In this document: in pieces, positions 54,496 to 63,370 of the stretch
How the letters are laid out: every line of letters starts with the position of its first letter
Numbering within the stretch: position 1 is the stretch's first letter
Assembly (NCBI GenBank): GCA_002358905.1
Contig: DEPT01000017.1
Location: forward strand, 20,669 to 84,668
Source of the DNA: Akkermansiaceae bacterium UBA3385
GTDB lineage: Bacteria; Verrucomicrobiota; Verrucomicrobiia; Verrucomicrobiales; Akkermansiaceae
Direction of reading: 5' to 3'
DNA length: 64,000 nucleotides
The notes under the pieces: model-generated
Databases searched by the model: none
What the model saw: only the letters and a program-made list of their open reading frames with translations
What the model was told of the DNA's origin: nothing
Made by a program: the position numbers and the translations under genes

Positions 54496-56856
54496 TTACT
54501 TCTTGGTCTTCTGGTTTTTCGTGTTGTTCAGCTGCTCGCGCACGTTGGATGCATGCGTCTTGTGGCTGCCACCCATGATTTTGACTTTGTTTTTGGCATC
54601 GATGCGGATGGCCGCGCCCTTGCCGGTGATGATGTGCGTGTTGTAGGCATCTCCCACGGTGACACGCTGGCCACTGAGTTCCTTGATACCGCTTACTGCA
54701 TCAATCTTAAGAGAATCACCCGTGGCGCGAACGAGCCTGCCGGTGTTGTCCTTGCCGGCAATGGCTACATTCCCCGTGGCCGTGGCAAACTTCATGCCTC
54801 CCATGGGAGAATCGCCCGATGTCTTGTTGGGATCCATCACGATACGCACGGGGCCGGTGCATTGCATAGAGCCTTGTTCTGTGCGCAATGTGCAACCTTT
54901 CTGGGTTGTTGCTTCCTCTATACCGGAGAAATTGAAGCGGAACTGGGAGAATGCGGTCTTGGACGGAGCTGCTGCATTGTCAGTCGCCAGTTTGGCATTC
55001 AGACAGCCATTTGTGGTCAGAATGGCCGTGGGAGCCTTCAACTCTGTTGCGCTGCCGGTTTCCAGTCTGTTCTCCGCGCGGATAAGGCGCACATAGTCCT
55101 TGCATCTGGCTGTGGTGGTACCGTCCTTGCTCACCATGATGGCTTCAATGGATGCTCCGGAGAGCTTCACATCACCATTGGCCATGGCTTGCATAGTGGC
55201 TACCTGGTCTGCGGCAGGTGTCACCACGAGACGGTTTCCTTCATGCAGGGCTACCAAGGGCTTGCCTGGGTCGCCGGTAAGCGTTGTCTCGCCTGTTTCC
55301 AGATTGCTTTCCACCATGGCTGCTTTCAGTTCACCCGTGCATTTTCCGCTGCCGGGTTCATACTGGTGGGCGGTCACGTTGCCCGTGGCGCGCGCCCGGG
55401 AGAGATTGCCGAACTTCGTGATAGCCAGGTTCGGCATGCCCGCTTTTTGTTCAGGTGCTTTGGCATTTTCTCTGGGGGCCAGTACCAGATGCGCCGGGCC
55501 GGAGCATTCAAAATCGGCCTCTGCATCCTTCATGAATAAGCCCTTTTCAGTGCTGATGGTGCCCAGTTCTGCCCGGAAGATGACATGGGAGTATGCCTTG
55601 AATGTGCCTTTCAGTATGCGGCCGGGCTGGTCGCTTTCACGCTCATATGTGCCGTGAATATCACTGCCGCGCAGCTCAATGTCGCCATTGGCAAGCAGGT
55701 GGAGCCCCTCGTTGGCGTAGATGTCACAAGCTCCGTATGAAAGACGGCACTTGCTGCCTTCCAGTGAGCATTCGCCGGTCTGACCGTTGTAGTTGAGAAC
55801 ATCGCCCTCTGCACGAATGGCCTCTCGTTCCTCGCTGGCTGTTCCGGTAAGCAGTACCCGACCACGTGCCGATGCGGTGGCAATGCCATCGAATCGAAGC
55901 CCGGTAAACTGGCTCATGAAGCCTTTTTTGGCTTCGTGTTGGTGTTCAGCCGGGTTCAGGACAAGACGAAGCTCTTCCGTACAGGTCAATGAGCCGTCCG
56001 GGTGGGTGAAGGAACTGGCTCCGGGAACATACAGCGTGTGTGTGCCTGCGTGGTAGAATGCCACCCCGCCTATGGTTGTCAGGATGGAGAGGCCACCGTC
56101 CTTGTCCACCATGTGGATGTCAATCTCGTTGCCTTCCAGCAGGATGTTGCCTTCCGGGTCTGCCAGAATACGGGCAGGGGCATCGGCCCTGGGGGTGATT
56201 TTCACCATGTTCTGCCCATGCTGCAGCAGAATGGGTTCCCCTGCCGTGGGTGAATAGAGCAGAATGGCATTGTTAATGGAATCTGCAATGGCGCAGTGCG
56301 TGTTGATAAGCGCCGGTTCCGTGATTTCTTCCTTTGTGGCAACAGGTGCTTCCACCTCAATCGGCTGCTGCGTCAGAATCTTTGTCGCTTCTGCCGATTT
56401 CTGGATAGTGGCTTCAGCCTTTTCCTGTGTTGTTGCGGCGGGCTTAATCTGTTCGCTCTTGGCAGCATCTTGCAGCGGCGCAGGGGGGGGGGTGTCTTTC
56501 TTGTCGTCCTTGATGTCCTGCAGGTAGATGTGCAGCTGCTCCGTTGCGTTCAAGTGGGCTCGCTTGTCACGAAGCCGCACATTTCCAAGATAGATGACTC
56601 GGGAGGTTGCGGTGTCGAAGAACAGCCCTTTGTCGGCTACGGCCACGGTGTCTTCCGTTTCCGGCAGCTCAGCGTGTTCGGTGGTGGCAGAGAATTCCAC
56701 GCCGAGGGCTTTCAGCTCGTCACTGACCTGGGTCAGGTTTGCCTGCCAGGTGTCAGCCTGTTTCCGGGCTTCGGTAAGGCTGGCGGTGTATTCAGCGGGA
56801 GCGGCTGCGCAGAAAACCGGTATGCACAGGGCTGCGATGGCGGCGGCTTTAATCAT
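54496..56856 (-). CDS. Expanded LptA/OstA-like periplasmic protein
   Basis: The 786-residue protein has a signal peptide cut near ACA (residue 18). OstA-like beta jelly-roll segments recur along it, for example LFFDTATSRVIYLGNVRLRD near 75, GNVTAHQYEPGSGKCTGELK and GNVAIAGKDNTGRLVRATGD. A charged Thr/Glu/Ala linker lies near 130-165. LptA of E. coli is only about 185 residues, so this is several modules in one chain and may build a longer bridge across the periplasm. Its start overlaps the lptC-like stop (ATGA) and lptB follows after 2 nt. Confidence 0.75.
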   Translation of the reverse strand: MIKAAAIAALCIPVFCAAAPAEYTASLTEARKQADTWQANLTQVSDELKALGVEFSATTEHAELPETEDTVAVADKGLFFDTATSRVIYLGNVRLRDKRAHLNATEQLHIYLQDIKDDKKDTPPPAPLQDAAKSEQIKPAATTQEKAEATIQKSAEATKILTQQPIEVEAPVATKEEITEPALINTHCAIADSINNAILLYSPTAGEPILLQHGQNMVKITPRADAPARILADPEGNILLEGNEIDIHMVDKDGGLSILTTIGGVAFYHAGTHTLYVPGASSFTHPDGSLTCTEELRLVLNPAEHQHEAKKGFMSQFTGLRFDGIATASARGRVLLTGTASEEREAIRAEGDVLNYNGQTGECSLEGSKCRLSYGACDIYANEGLHLLANGDIELRGSDIHGTYERESDQPGRILKGTFKAYSHVIFRAELGTISTEKGLFMKDAEADFECSGPAHLVLAPRENAKAPEQKAGMPNLAITKFGNLSRARATGNVTAHQYEPGSGKCTGELKAAMVESNLETGETTLTGDPGKPLVALHEGNRLVVTPAADQVATMQAMANGDVKLSGASIEAIMVSKDGTTTARCKDYVRLIRAENRLETGSATELKAPTAILTTNGCLNAKLATDNAAAPSKTAFSQFRFNFSGIEEATTQKGCTLRTEQGSMQCTGPVRIVMDPNKTSGDSPMGGMKFATATGNVAIAGKDNTGRLVRATGDSLKIDAVSGIKELSGQRVTVGDAYNTHIITGKGAAIRIDAKNKVKIMGGSHKTHASNVREQLNNTKNQKTKK

Positions 56857-57329
56857 TTCTTTTCGCCTTTCTTATCATTAAACAGCTTGCCGGATACCGT
56901 GGTGATGACCGGCCCATGCAGGAACCCCTTGCTGCTGGAGGTATTGAAGATAACGCCTTTCCCCTTGGCTGAGAAACGAGGGTCGTTCACCTCAGCTTTG
57001 CCTGTGGTTTGAGCTGTCTTTGTGGCAAAACTATAGGTAACGCTGTCGGTGCGGACATCTGTCTGGTTCTTGTCCTCACCGTACAGGGAGGCGTTCAGTT
57101 TTTCCAGAATGACGGTTCGGTTGTCCTTCACAACCAGTTTTTCCGCCATGAGCAGGGCGCTGACCCGGTGGTTCTCATAGCGGGGAATGGAGATGCCCTC
57201 CACCACGGAGCCAACGGGCAGGAACTGCAGTGCCGGGAACTCCGCCCCGGCTACAGCATCAGTGCGCTGCTGCCCCTGGCTCTGCAGGGGGAGCAGCAAC
57301 ATGGTAAGAAGTGTGAGAATGCGTCTCAT
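56853..57329 (-). CDS. LptC-like protein
   Basis: From the ATG at 57329 the protein has 158 residues: a signal-anchor (MRRILTLLTMLLLPLQS) and a beta-rich domain (PRYENHRVSALLMAEKLVV, DVRTDSVTYSFATKTAQTTG) resembling LptC. It ends GEKK. The ATG overlaps the kdsA stop by one base (TGATG), which supports this start over the longer GTG-type one. It would pass LPS from LptBFG to LptA. The position between kdsA and lptA supports the call more than the sequence does. Confidence 0.65.
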   Translation of the reverse strand: MRRILTLLTMLLLPLQSQGQQRTDAVAGAEFPALQFLPVGSVVEGISIPRYENHRVSALLMAEKLVVKDNRTVILEKLNASLYGEDKNQTDVRTDSVTYSFATKTAQTTGKAEVNDPRFSAKGKGVIFNTSSSKGFLHGPVITTVSGKLFNDKKGEKK

Positions 57330-58153
57330 CAGATGGTGGCCATCTGCTGGCAAGCCTTGCGAACCAGCATGAGATTGCTGAGAATCTTTTCGAGGTCCTT
57401 GAGATACACCTGGTTGGGGCCGTCGCTCATGGCGTGGTCGGGGTCCTTGTGTACTTCCATGAATACGCCGTCGATGCCCATGGTCATGGCGGCATTCGCC
57501 AGCACGGGAGCCAGCTCGCGATCACCACCGGTGGCACCGCCAAGTCCGCCCGGACGCTGCACGGAGTGCGTGGCATCGAATACCACCGGGCAACCGAACT
57601 GCTTCATCCAGTACATGCCGCGCATGTCAACGATGAGGTTGTTATAGCCGAAAGAGGTGCCGCGCTCGCAGAGCATGTACTTATCGCAGCCGAAGGCGGC
57701 CATCTTTTCGCAGATGTTCTTGCAGTCCCAGGGAGCGAGGAACTGCCCCTTCTTGATGTTCACGGGACGGCCGGTCTTAGCGCATGCTTCCAGCAGGTCG
57801 CTCTGGCGGCTCAGGAATGCCGGAACCTGGAGCAGATCCACAAACTGGGCGGCGTATTCAGCCTGCTGCTCCGTGTGCACGTCGGTCACCACCGGACACT
57901 GCAGTTCCTTGCCGATTTCAGCAAGAATGCGGCAGCCTTCCTCAATGCCCGGGCCGCGGAAGCTCTTCACACTGGTGCGGTTGGCCTTATCATAGGATGC
58001 CTTGAAAATGAATTGCACGCCCAGACGGGTGCAGATTTCCTTGATGGCGGTGGCCATCTCCCAGGCAAAGGCTTCGTTTTCAAGAGAGCAGGGCCCGAGC
58101 AGGAAGAAAGGTTCCTGCCCACCGATAACGACGTTCTGGATGTTGAAAGACAT
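57329..58153 (-). CDS. kdsA: 3-deoxy-8-phosphooctulonate synthase
   Basis: The 274-residue TIM-barrel enzyme condenses arabinose-5-phosphate and PEP to Kdo-8-phosphate for lipid A core synthesis. Visible motifs are FLLGPCSLENE, FKASYDKANRTS, FRGPGIEEG and DATHSVQRPGG. All are typical KdsA positions. The ATG at 58153 was chosen because the earlier start at 58189 is inside the promoter. It leads the kdsA-lptC-lptA-lptB unit. Confidence 0.95.
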   Translation of the reverse strand: MSFNIQNVVIGGQEPFFLLGPCSLENEAFAWEMATAIKEICTRLGVQFIFKASYDKANRTSVKSFRGPGIEEGCRILAEIGKELQCPVVTDVHTEQQAEYAAQFVDLLQVPAFLSRQSDLLEACAKTGRPVNIKKGQFLAPWDCKNICEKMAAFGCDKYMLCERGTSFGYNNLIVDMRGMYWMKQFGCPVVFDATHSVQRPGGLGGATGGDRELAPVLANAAMTMGIDGVFMEVHKDPDHAMSDGPNQVYLKDLEKILSNLMLVRKACQQMATI

Positions 58154-58177
58154 GGTAAAAGTTGTTTCGATGTGAAC

Positions 58178-58206
58178 ATTATGCCCCAAGTGCCCCGTGA
58201 AGTCAA
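58178..58206 (-). promoter_or_regulatory. kdsA-lptCAB promoter
   Basis: On the minus strand TTGACT (58201-58206) is followed after 17 bp by CATAAT (58178-58183). The leader is about 20 nt. Confidence 0.65.
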
Positions 58207-58332
58207 TGAGATTTCGCTTTGTAATGCCGCAAAATTACCTCTTTACGCGTAGCGGTGTGATTTTGGGCTTGCATTTTAGGCTGGAACATTGTACCTTACG
58301 CCGCCGCTTTCGCGGTGCAACCAGAATTAATC

Positions 58333-59889
58333 ATGGAAACAACACGAATTCAGCGCGCCCTGCTTTCCGTTTCGGACAAGACCGGGCTTGATAAGTTTGC
58401 CAAGGGCCTTGTTGCCCAGAATGTTCAGCTTATTTCCACGGGTGGCACCTGCCGCTACCTGCAGGAACTGGGCCTGCCGGTGACCGAGATTTCTGACTAC
58501 ACGGGTGCTCCCGAGCTGTTCGATGGCCGCGTGAAGACCCTGCACCCCAAGGTGCACGGCGGTCTGCTTCAGCGCCGCGACCTGGAGGAACACCAGCAGC
58601 AGGCCAAGGATAACAATATCCCCACCATTGACCTGGTTTGCGTGAATCTGTATCCTTTCGAGGAAACGGTGGCCAAGGAAGGTGTGACCCTGGCAGAAGC
58701 TATCGAGAAAATTGACATCGGTGGCCCCTCCATGCTGCGTTCCGCCGCCAAGAATTACTCGTCTGTAACGGTTGTATCCGACCCCGCCGACTATGATACC
58801 GTGCTGGAGGAAATGGAGAACCACCAGGGTAACACCACGCTCAAGACCCGCGAGAAGCTGGCTGTGAAGGTGTTCATGCGTACCTCCGCCTACGATACCG
58901 CCATCTCCAACTACCTGGGCCACCGCGCTGAGGACAGCACCAGAAACAATTTCACGGTGTCTCTGCCCTTCAACCAGACCCTGCGTTATGGTGATAACCC
59001 CCACCAGCCCAGCGTGATGTATGGCAACTTCGATTCCATTTTCACCCAGCTGCAGGGTAAGGAGCTTTCCTACACCAATATTCTGGACCTGGATGCCGCC
59101 GCCTCCCTTATCATGAACTTCCGCCGTCCCACGGTGGGTATTCTGAAGCACACCAACCCCTGCGGTGTGGGACAGGACGATGAGGACCTGGTAGAGGCAT
59201 GGAAGCGTGCATACCAGACTGATACGCAGGCTCCCTTCGGCGGCGTTATCGTGATGAACCGCCCGATGACTGAGGCTCTGGCCCGCATCGTCGGCGCTAT
59301 CTTCACGGATGTTATCATTGCTCCGGATTATGAGCCCGAGGCTCGCGCTATTCTCACCAAGAAGAAGAACTGCCGCATCATGCGTATCGACATGGATGCA
59401 TGGCGTGAGTTCTGCAAGGTGCCCATGGTTCGCACTGCACCCGGTGGTCTCATGACCGTGAAGCGCGATGACGAGGTGATGGGCCTTGATAACCTGGAAG
59501 CCAAGGTTGTGACCAAGCGTGTTCCCACGGCAGAGGAACTGGAAGCCATGCGCTTTGCCTGGCGCGTCTGCAAGCAGGTTCACTCTAACGCCATTGTGTT
59601 CACTAACAAGAACGGTACGCTTGGTATCGGCGCCGGCCAGATGAGCCGCGTAGATTCCGCCAAGATTGCCGTGTGGAAAGCCGGTCAGGCCGGGCTTGAT
59701 CTCAAGGGCAGCGTGATTGCTTCCGATGGTCTCTTCCCCTTCGCTGATGGTCTGCAGACGGCCATTGATGCCGGTGCCACCGCCTGCATTCAGCCGGGTG
59801 GTTCCATCCGCGACGAAGAGGTGATTGCCGCTGCCGATGCCGCCGGTATCGCCATGGTGTTCACCGGTGCTCGTCACTTCCTGCACTAA
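58333..59889 (+). CDS. purH: Bifunctional AICAR formyltransferase/IMP cyclohydrolase
   Basis: The 518-residue enzyme catalyses the last two steps of IMP synthesis. The N-terminal cyclohydrolase has ALLSVSDKTGL, STGGTCRYL, VKTLHPKVHGG and IDIGGPSMLRSAAKN. The C-terminal formyltransferase has RYGDNPHQ, LKHTNPCGVG and GIGAGQMSRVDS. The ATG at 58333 fits the MET-TRIQRALLSVSD start. It is monocistronic with a terminator. Confidence 0.96.
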   Translation: METTRIQRALLSVSDKTGLDKFAKGLVAQNVQLISTGGTCRYLQELGLPVTEISDYTGAPELFDGRVKTLHPKVHGGLLQRRDLEEHQQQAKDNNIPTIDLVCVNLYPFEETVAKEGVTLAEAIEKIDIGGPSMLRSAAKNYSSVTVVSDPADYDTVLEEMENHQGNTTLKTREKLAVKVFMRTSAYDTAISNYLGHRAEDSTRNNFTVSLPFNQTLRYGDNPHQPSVMYGNFDSIFTQLQGKELSYTNILDLDAAASLIMNFRRPTVGILKHTNPCGVGQDDEDLVEAWKRAYQTDTQAPFGGVIVMNRPMTEALARIVGAIFTDVIIAPDYEPEARAILTKKKNCRIMRIDMDAWREFCKVPMVRTAPGGLMTVKRDDEVMGLDNLEAKVVTKRVPTAEELEAMRFAWRVCKQVHSNAIVFTNKNGTLGIGAGQMSRVDSAKIAVWKAGQAGLDLKGSVIASDGLFPFADGLQTAIDAGATACIQPGGSIRDEEVIAAADAAGIAMVFTGARHFLH

Positions 59890-59902
59890 AGCAGCTGTTT
59901 TC

Positions 59903-59944
59903 GGAATCCCCGGTTCTGCAAGGGCAGGGCCGGGGTTCTTTTTT
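59903..59944 (+). terminator. purH terminator
   Basis: The arms around GGAATCCCCGG (59903-59913) and CCGGGGTTC (59930-59938) pair with one bulge and are followed by TTTTTT. Confidence 0.7.
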
Positions 59945-59981
59945 CAACACTTTTCTTCACCCGCAACTCTTATATCTTATC

Positions 59982-60722
59982 ATGCATCTTGGTGTAAACA
60001 TTGACCACGTGGCCACCCTGCGCCAGGCGCGCTATGCCACCATGCTCGACTCTCACAACGTGGAACCCGATATCGTGGCCGCTGCCAGGGCTGCCCAGGC
60101 CGGCGGCGCGGATTCCATTACCCTGCATGTGCGCGAAGACCGCCGCCACATGCAGGATGACGATGCCTTTGCCGTTCGTCGCGAGGTGAATCTGCCGCTG
60201 AATCTGGAGATGGGGGCCACTCCTGCCATGCTGGAGTTTGCCTTGCGGCTTAAGCCGGATTTCGTGTGCCTGGTGCCGGAGCGCCGTGAGGAAATCACCA
60301 CAGAAGGCGGGTTGGACGTGGCTGGTCACATGGCGGAGCTTCGTCCGCTGGTGGCTGCTTTGCTGGAAAATGGCAGCAAGGTGAGCATGTTCATAGACCC
60401 GGATGCAGAGCAGGTGCGTGCCAGTGCTGCCGTGGGGGCTCCCATGATTGAGCTGCACACAGGAAAATTTGCTAATACCCTGGGCGCGGAACGTGCTGCG
60501 GAAACAGCCCGTCTGGTGGCGGCTGCAGAACTTGCCCACTCTTTGGGCCTCGAAGTGCACGCCGGACATGGAATTCAGGTGGGCAACCTGGCAGACCTGG
60601 CCGCAGTACCGCATCTTACGGAACTCAATATCGGCCACACCATCATCTGCCGCGCTATCTTTACCGGTCTCACCGAAGCCGTTCGTGAAATGAAGACGGC
60701 TGTTTCTGCGTTTTCCTGGTAA
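59982..60722 (+). CDS. pdxJ: Pyridoxine 5'-phosphate synthase
   Basis: The 246-residue TIM barrel makes pyridoxine phosphate from 1-deoxyxylulose-5-phosphate and aminoacetone phosphate. Motifs are LGVNIDHVATLRQAR, GADSITLHVREDRRHMQD, ELHTGKFAN and HAGHGI, then ELNIGHTIICRAIF. The catalytic Glu and His positions are intact. The length is typical. A TATATC box lies only 5 nt before the ATG. Confidence 0.96.
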   Translation: MHLGVNIDHVATLRQARYATMLDSHNVEPDIVAAARAAQAGGADSITLHVREDRRHMQDDDAFAVRREVNLPLNLEMGATPAMLEFALRLKPDFVCLVPERREEITTEGGLDVAGHMAELRPLVAALLENGSKVSMFIDPDAEQVRASAAVGAPMIELHTGKFANTLGAERAAETARLVAAAELAHSLGLEVHAGHGIQVGNLADLAAVPHLTELNIGHTIICRAIFTGLTEAVREMKTAVSAFSW

Positions 60723-60748
60723 TATAACTGGAAATTCTGCCCCTTTTT

Positions 60749-60777
60749 TCCGGCGGACCCGCATGGTTCCGCCGGAA
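60749..60777 (+). terminator. Hairpin after pdxJ
   Basis: The perfect 10-bp arms TTCCGGCGGA (60749-60758) and TCCGCCGGAA (60768-60777) are followed only by ATGTTTG. A better T tract lies on the opposite strand, so termination for pdxJ is plausible but not strong. Confidence 0.45.
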
Positions 60778-60813
60778 ATGTTTGTGCTCTTTAATAATTT
60801 TTGCGTTTTTATC

Positions 60814-60841
60814 TTGCAATGCGCTCGGGGCGTGTTAATAT
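60814..60841 (+). promoter_or_regulatory. HU-gene promoter, near-leaderless
   Basis: TTGCAA (60814-60819) is followed after 16 bp by TAATAT (60836-60841). Eight nt lead to the ATG at 60850. Confidence 0.5.
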
Positions 60842-60849
60842 AGAAGCCT

Positions 60850-61164
60850 ATGAATAAGACTCAACTTGTTGACTGCATTCAGGCTAAACTTGGTGAAGGA
60901 GCAACCAAGAAGTGCGCAGAAGCGGCTCTCGATGCCGTAATCGGTGCTATCAAGGATGCTGTGGCTACCGATAAGGTTCAGCTGGTGGGCTTCGGCACCT
61001 TTGAGATGAAAACCCGCGCCGCTCGCACGGGACGTAATCCCCAGACCGGCGAAGCCATGGAAATCGCAGCTTCAAAGACTCTTTCCTTCAAGCCCTCTTC
61101 CGTATTCAAGTCTGCGGTTCCAGCCAAGAAGGCTTGCAAGAAGGGCGGCTGCAAGAAAAAGTAA
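60850..61164 (+). CDS. hup: HU-type histone-like DNA-binding protein with Lys/Cys tail
   Basis: The 104-residue protein has the HU/IHF body: MNKTQLVDCIQ, QLVGFGTFEMKTRAARTGRNP (a DNA-binding arm with the Pro) and ASKTLSFKPSSVFKSAV. The C-terminal PAKKACKKGGCKKK tail adds charge and two cysteines to a typical 90-residue HU. It bends DNA non-specifically. It is monocistronic with a near-leaderless promoter and a terminator. Confidence 0.93.
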   Translation: MNKTQLVDCIQAKLGEGATKKCAEAALDAVIGAIKDAVATDKVQLVGFGTFEMKTRAARTGRNPQTGEAMEIAASKTLSFKPSSVFKSAVPAKKACKKGGCKKK

Positions 61165-61190
61165 GTTCTTCTCTTATTTGCGTCTCTTTC

Positions 61191-61237
61191 AATCCCGGTG
61201 ACTCCGAGCTTTTTTCTCGGATTGCCGGGGTTTTTGT
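61191..61237 (+). terminator. HU-gene terminator
   Basis: A two-part stem pairs AATCCCGG with CCGGGGTT and CCGAG with CTCGG (61191-61232) and is followed by TTTTTG. Confidence 0.65.
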
Positions 61238-61429
61238 ATCGCGTGCGTGCGGTTTTATTGTTGAACGCCGGGCTTTGTCTGTCATTTGCCCTCCGGCGCT
61301 TGCCGTTGTCTCACCTTATCTGAACAGGGTGGGGAGTTCCATAAAATCTTTCTAAGCTGCTGTAATTCCTGATGTGGAGTGAAGCTCCCTGGCTTGTCTT
61401 CATAAGGGTTGATATGGTGCAAAATATGC

Positions 61430-61458
61430 TTGACCTGGGGGGGTGAAAGGACTAGACT
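61430..61458 (+). promoter_or_regulatory. GH109-gene promoter
   Basis: TTGACC (61430-61435) is followed after 17 bp by TAGACT (61453-61458). The leader is about 75 nt. The intergenic 61165-61537 otherwise holds only the HU terminator and nothing else recognised. Confidence 0.5.
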
Positions 61459-61537
61459 ACATGCAAATTCCCCATTTTGAAGAAATAAAGCAGAAATCTG
61501 ACAGAAATGGTGGAAAAACCTCGTATATATCATACAT

Positions 61538-63244
61538 ATGAAACTGAATCGAGTATTGACACTGGCGTTCATGGCCTTCTTTGCAGTGAGTGGCCTGCAG
61601 GCGCAGTCGCTGTCCCCGGATACCAAGACCCATTGGGATAAGGGAACCCTCGTGGTGGAAACTCCCGCCCGTCCGGAAGGTCAGCAGCATGTTATCGGTC
61701 TGACCGCACCCAAGATGAAGACGGTGCGTGTGGCTTTCGTGGGCCTTGGTATGCGTGGCCCGGGTGCAGTTACCCGCTTTACCCACATTCCCGGCGTGGA
61801 GATCGTTGCTCTGTGCGATTACGAAGCAGCCCGTGCTGAAAAGTGCCAGAAGACCCTGCGCAAGGCTGGTCTTGCTCCCGCTGCCATTTATTCCGGCGCC
61901 AAGGGGTATGAGGAGCTTTGCAAGCGTGATGATATCGACCTTGTTTACGTTGCTACTGACTGGGATCACCACTTCCCCGTAGCCAAGTGCGCTCTGGAGA
62001 ACGGCAAGCACACAGCTATTGAAGTCCCCAGTGCCATGAACCTCCAGCAGTGCTGGGAACTCATCAACCTTTCCGAGAAGAATCGCAAGCACTGCATGAT
62101 TCTGGAGAACTGCTGCTACGACTGGTTCGAACTCGATTCCCTCAACATGGCCCAGAAGGGCGTGTTCGGTGAAGTGCTTTACGCCAAGGGTGCCTACATT
62201 CACAACCTTGACCCCTTCTGGGGCGATTACTGGGTAAACCCTGCCAATGACCCCGACAAGCTCGGCTGGCGTATGAAGTACAACATGGAGAACCGCGGTG
62301 ACGTATACGCCACGCACGGTCTCGGCCCTGTGGCTCAGGTGATGAACATTCACCGTGGCGACCGCTTCAAGACCCTCGTGGCCATGGACACCAAGTCCGT
62401 ACACGGCAAGGAATATGTGGAGAAGAAGACCGGCAAGCCCTGCCCGGAATACCGCAATGGTGACCACACCACAACCCTTATGCGCACAGAAAACGGCAAG
62501 GTGGTGGAGATTCAGCACAATGTGATGAACCCCCAGCCTTACAACCGCCTGTTCCAGCTGACCGGTACCCGCGGCTTTGCTAACAAGTACCCCATCGAGG
62601 GCTTTGTGCTTGAGAGTGGCCACATGAAGGAATCTGAAGGTGCCCCCGACCTGGAGGATCTGGATTCCCACTCTTTCATGAGCGAGGAGAATATGAAGAA
62701 ACTCCGCGCTACCTATCGCCACCCCATCATCAAGAAGTACGGCGAGATGGCTGAGAAGGTGGGCGGCCACGGCGGCATGGACTTCTTCATGGACGTGCGC
62801 ATGGTATACTGCCTGCAGAACGGTCTGCCCCTGGATATGGACGTGTATGACCTGGCCGAATGGTGCTGCCTTGCAGAGCTGGGCACCCTGTCCATGGACA
62901 ATAACAACTGCTCCGTGACCTTCCCGGATTTCACCCGTGGTCATTGGAACGATGTTCAGGGTTACAACCACGCCTGGGCCACTGCCGAGGAAGAAGCTGC
63001 CACCGATGCCGCTGCTGCGGCCTACACCGCTGCTCACAAAGCTGCTGTGAAGAAGCTCAACCTCTGGGCTCTGTACGATGCCGCCAAGGCTGGTGATGCT
63101 GCCGCTGCCAAGGCTTACGAAGCAGCCTCTGCTCAGCTCGATGCCGAGACGGAAACTGCAGAGAAGGCCGCTGCCGCTGCCAAGGCTGCCGCTGAAAAGG
63201 CTTATGCTGATACCTATGCTGAGGTAGAGTCCGCTCAGAATTAA
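61538..63244 (+). CDS. Secreted GH109-type NAD-dependent glycosidase/oxidoreductase with Ala-rich tail
   Basis: The 568-residue protein has a Sec signal peptide cut near LQA (residue 22). The Rossmann domain of the Gfo/Idh/MocA fold has VAFVGLGMRGPGAVTR near residue 64, and the family motif VGGHGGMDFFMD lies near 405. GH109 alpha-N-acetylgalactosaminidases share this fold and are frequent in Akkermansia. The last about 90 residues are Ala/Lys/Glu-rich and should form a helix; this is not part of the usual family. The signal lacks a twin-arginine motif. It may instead be an ordinary oxidoreductase. The gene has its own promoter and terminator. Confidence 0.82.
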   Translation: MKLNRVLTLAFMAFFAVSGLQAQSLSPDTKTHWDKGTLVVETPARPEGQQHVIGLTAPKMKTVRVAFVGLGMRGPGAVTRFTHIPGVEIVALCDYEAARAEKCQKTLRKAGLAPAAIYSGAKGYEELCKRDDIDLVYVATDWDHHFPVAKCALENGKHTAIEVPSAMNLQQCWELINLSEKNRKHCMILENCCYDWFELDSLNMAQKGVFGEVLYAKGAYIHNLDPFWGDYWVNPANDPDKLGWRMKYNMENRGDVYATHGLGPVAQVMNIHRGDRFKTLVAMDTKSVHGKEYVEKKTGKPCPEYRNGDHTTTLMRTENGKVVEIQHNVMNPQPYNRLFQLTGTRGFANKYPIEGFVLESGHMKESEGAPDLEDLDSHSFMSEENMKKLRATYRHPIIKKYGEMAEKVGGHGGMDFFMDVRMVYCLQNGLPLDMDVYDLAEWCCLAELGTLSMDNNNCSVTFPDFTRGHWNDVQGYNHAWATAEEEAATDAAAAAYTAAHKAAVKKLNLWALYDAAKAGDAAAAKAYEAASAQLDAETETAEKAAAAAKAAAEKAYADTYAEVESAQN

Positions 63245-63268
63245 GAAGCGTATACTTCCGACCTTTCC

Positions 63269-63309
63269 CCGCTGCGATTTCTTCAGGGAATCGCAGCGGT
63301 TTCTTTTTC
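63269..63309 (+). terminator. GH109-gene terminator
   Basis: The perfect 11-bp arms CCGCTGCGATT (63269-63279) and AATCGCAGCGG (63289-63299) are followed by TTTCTTTTT. Confidence 0.85.
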
Positions 63310-63370
63310 TCCGGCTCAGAGTCCCCTGAGCCCGCATGGCGGAGAAATCGGTGCGAAACGTAGCGCACCA

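Noticed and set aside
54553..55539. 328-residue plus-strand frame
   Set aside because: Antisense of the LptA-like gene.
58327..59886. 519-residue minus-strand open frame
   Set aside because: It is the full antisense shadow of purH, which has all family motifs on the plus strand.
61457..63337. 626-residue minus-strand open frame
   Set aside because: Antisense shadow of the GH109-type gene; low-complexity translation and no family match by eye.
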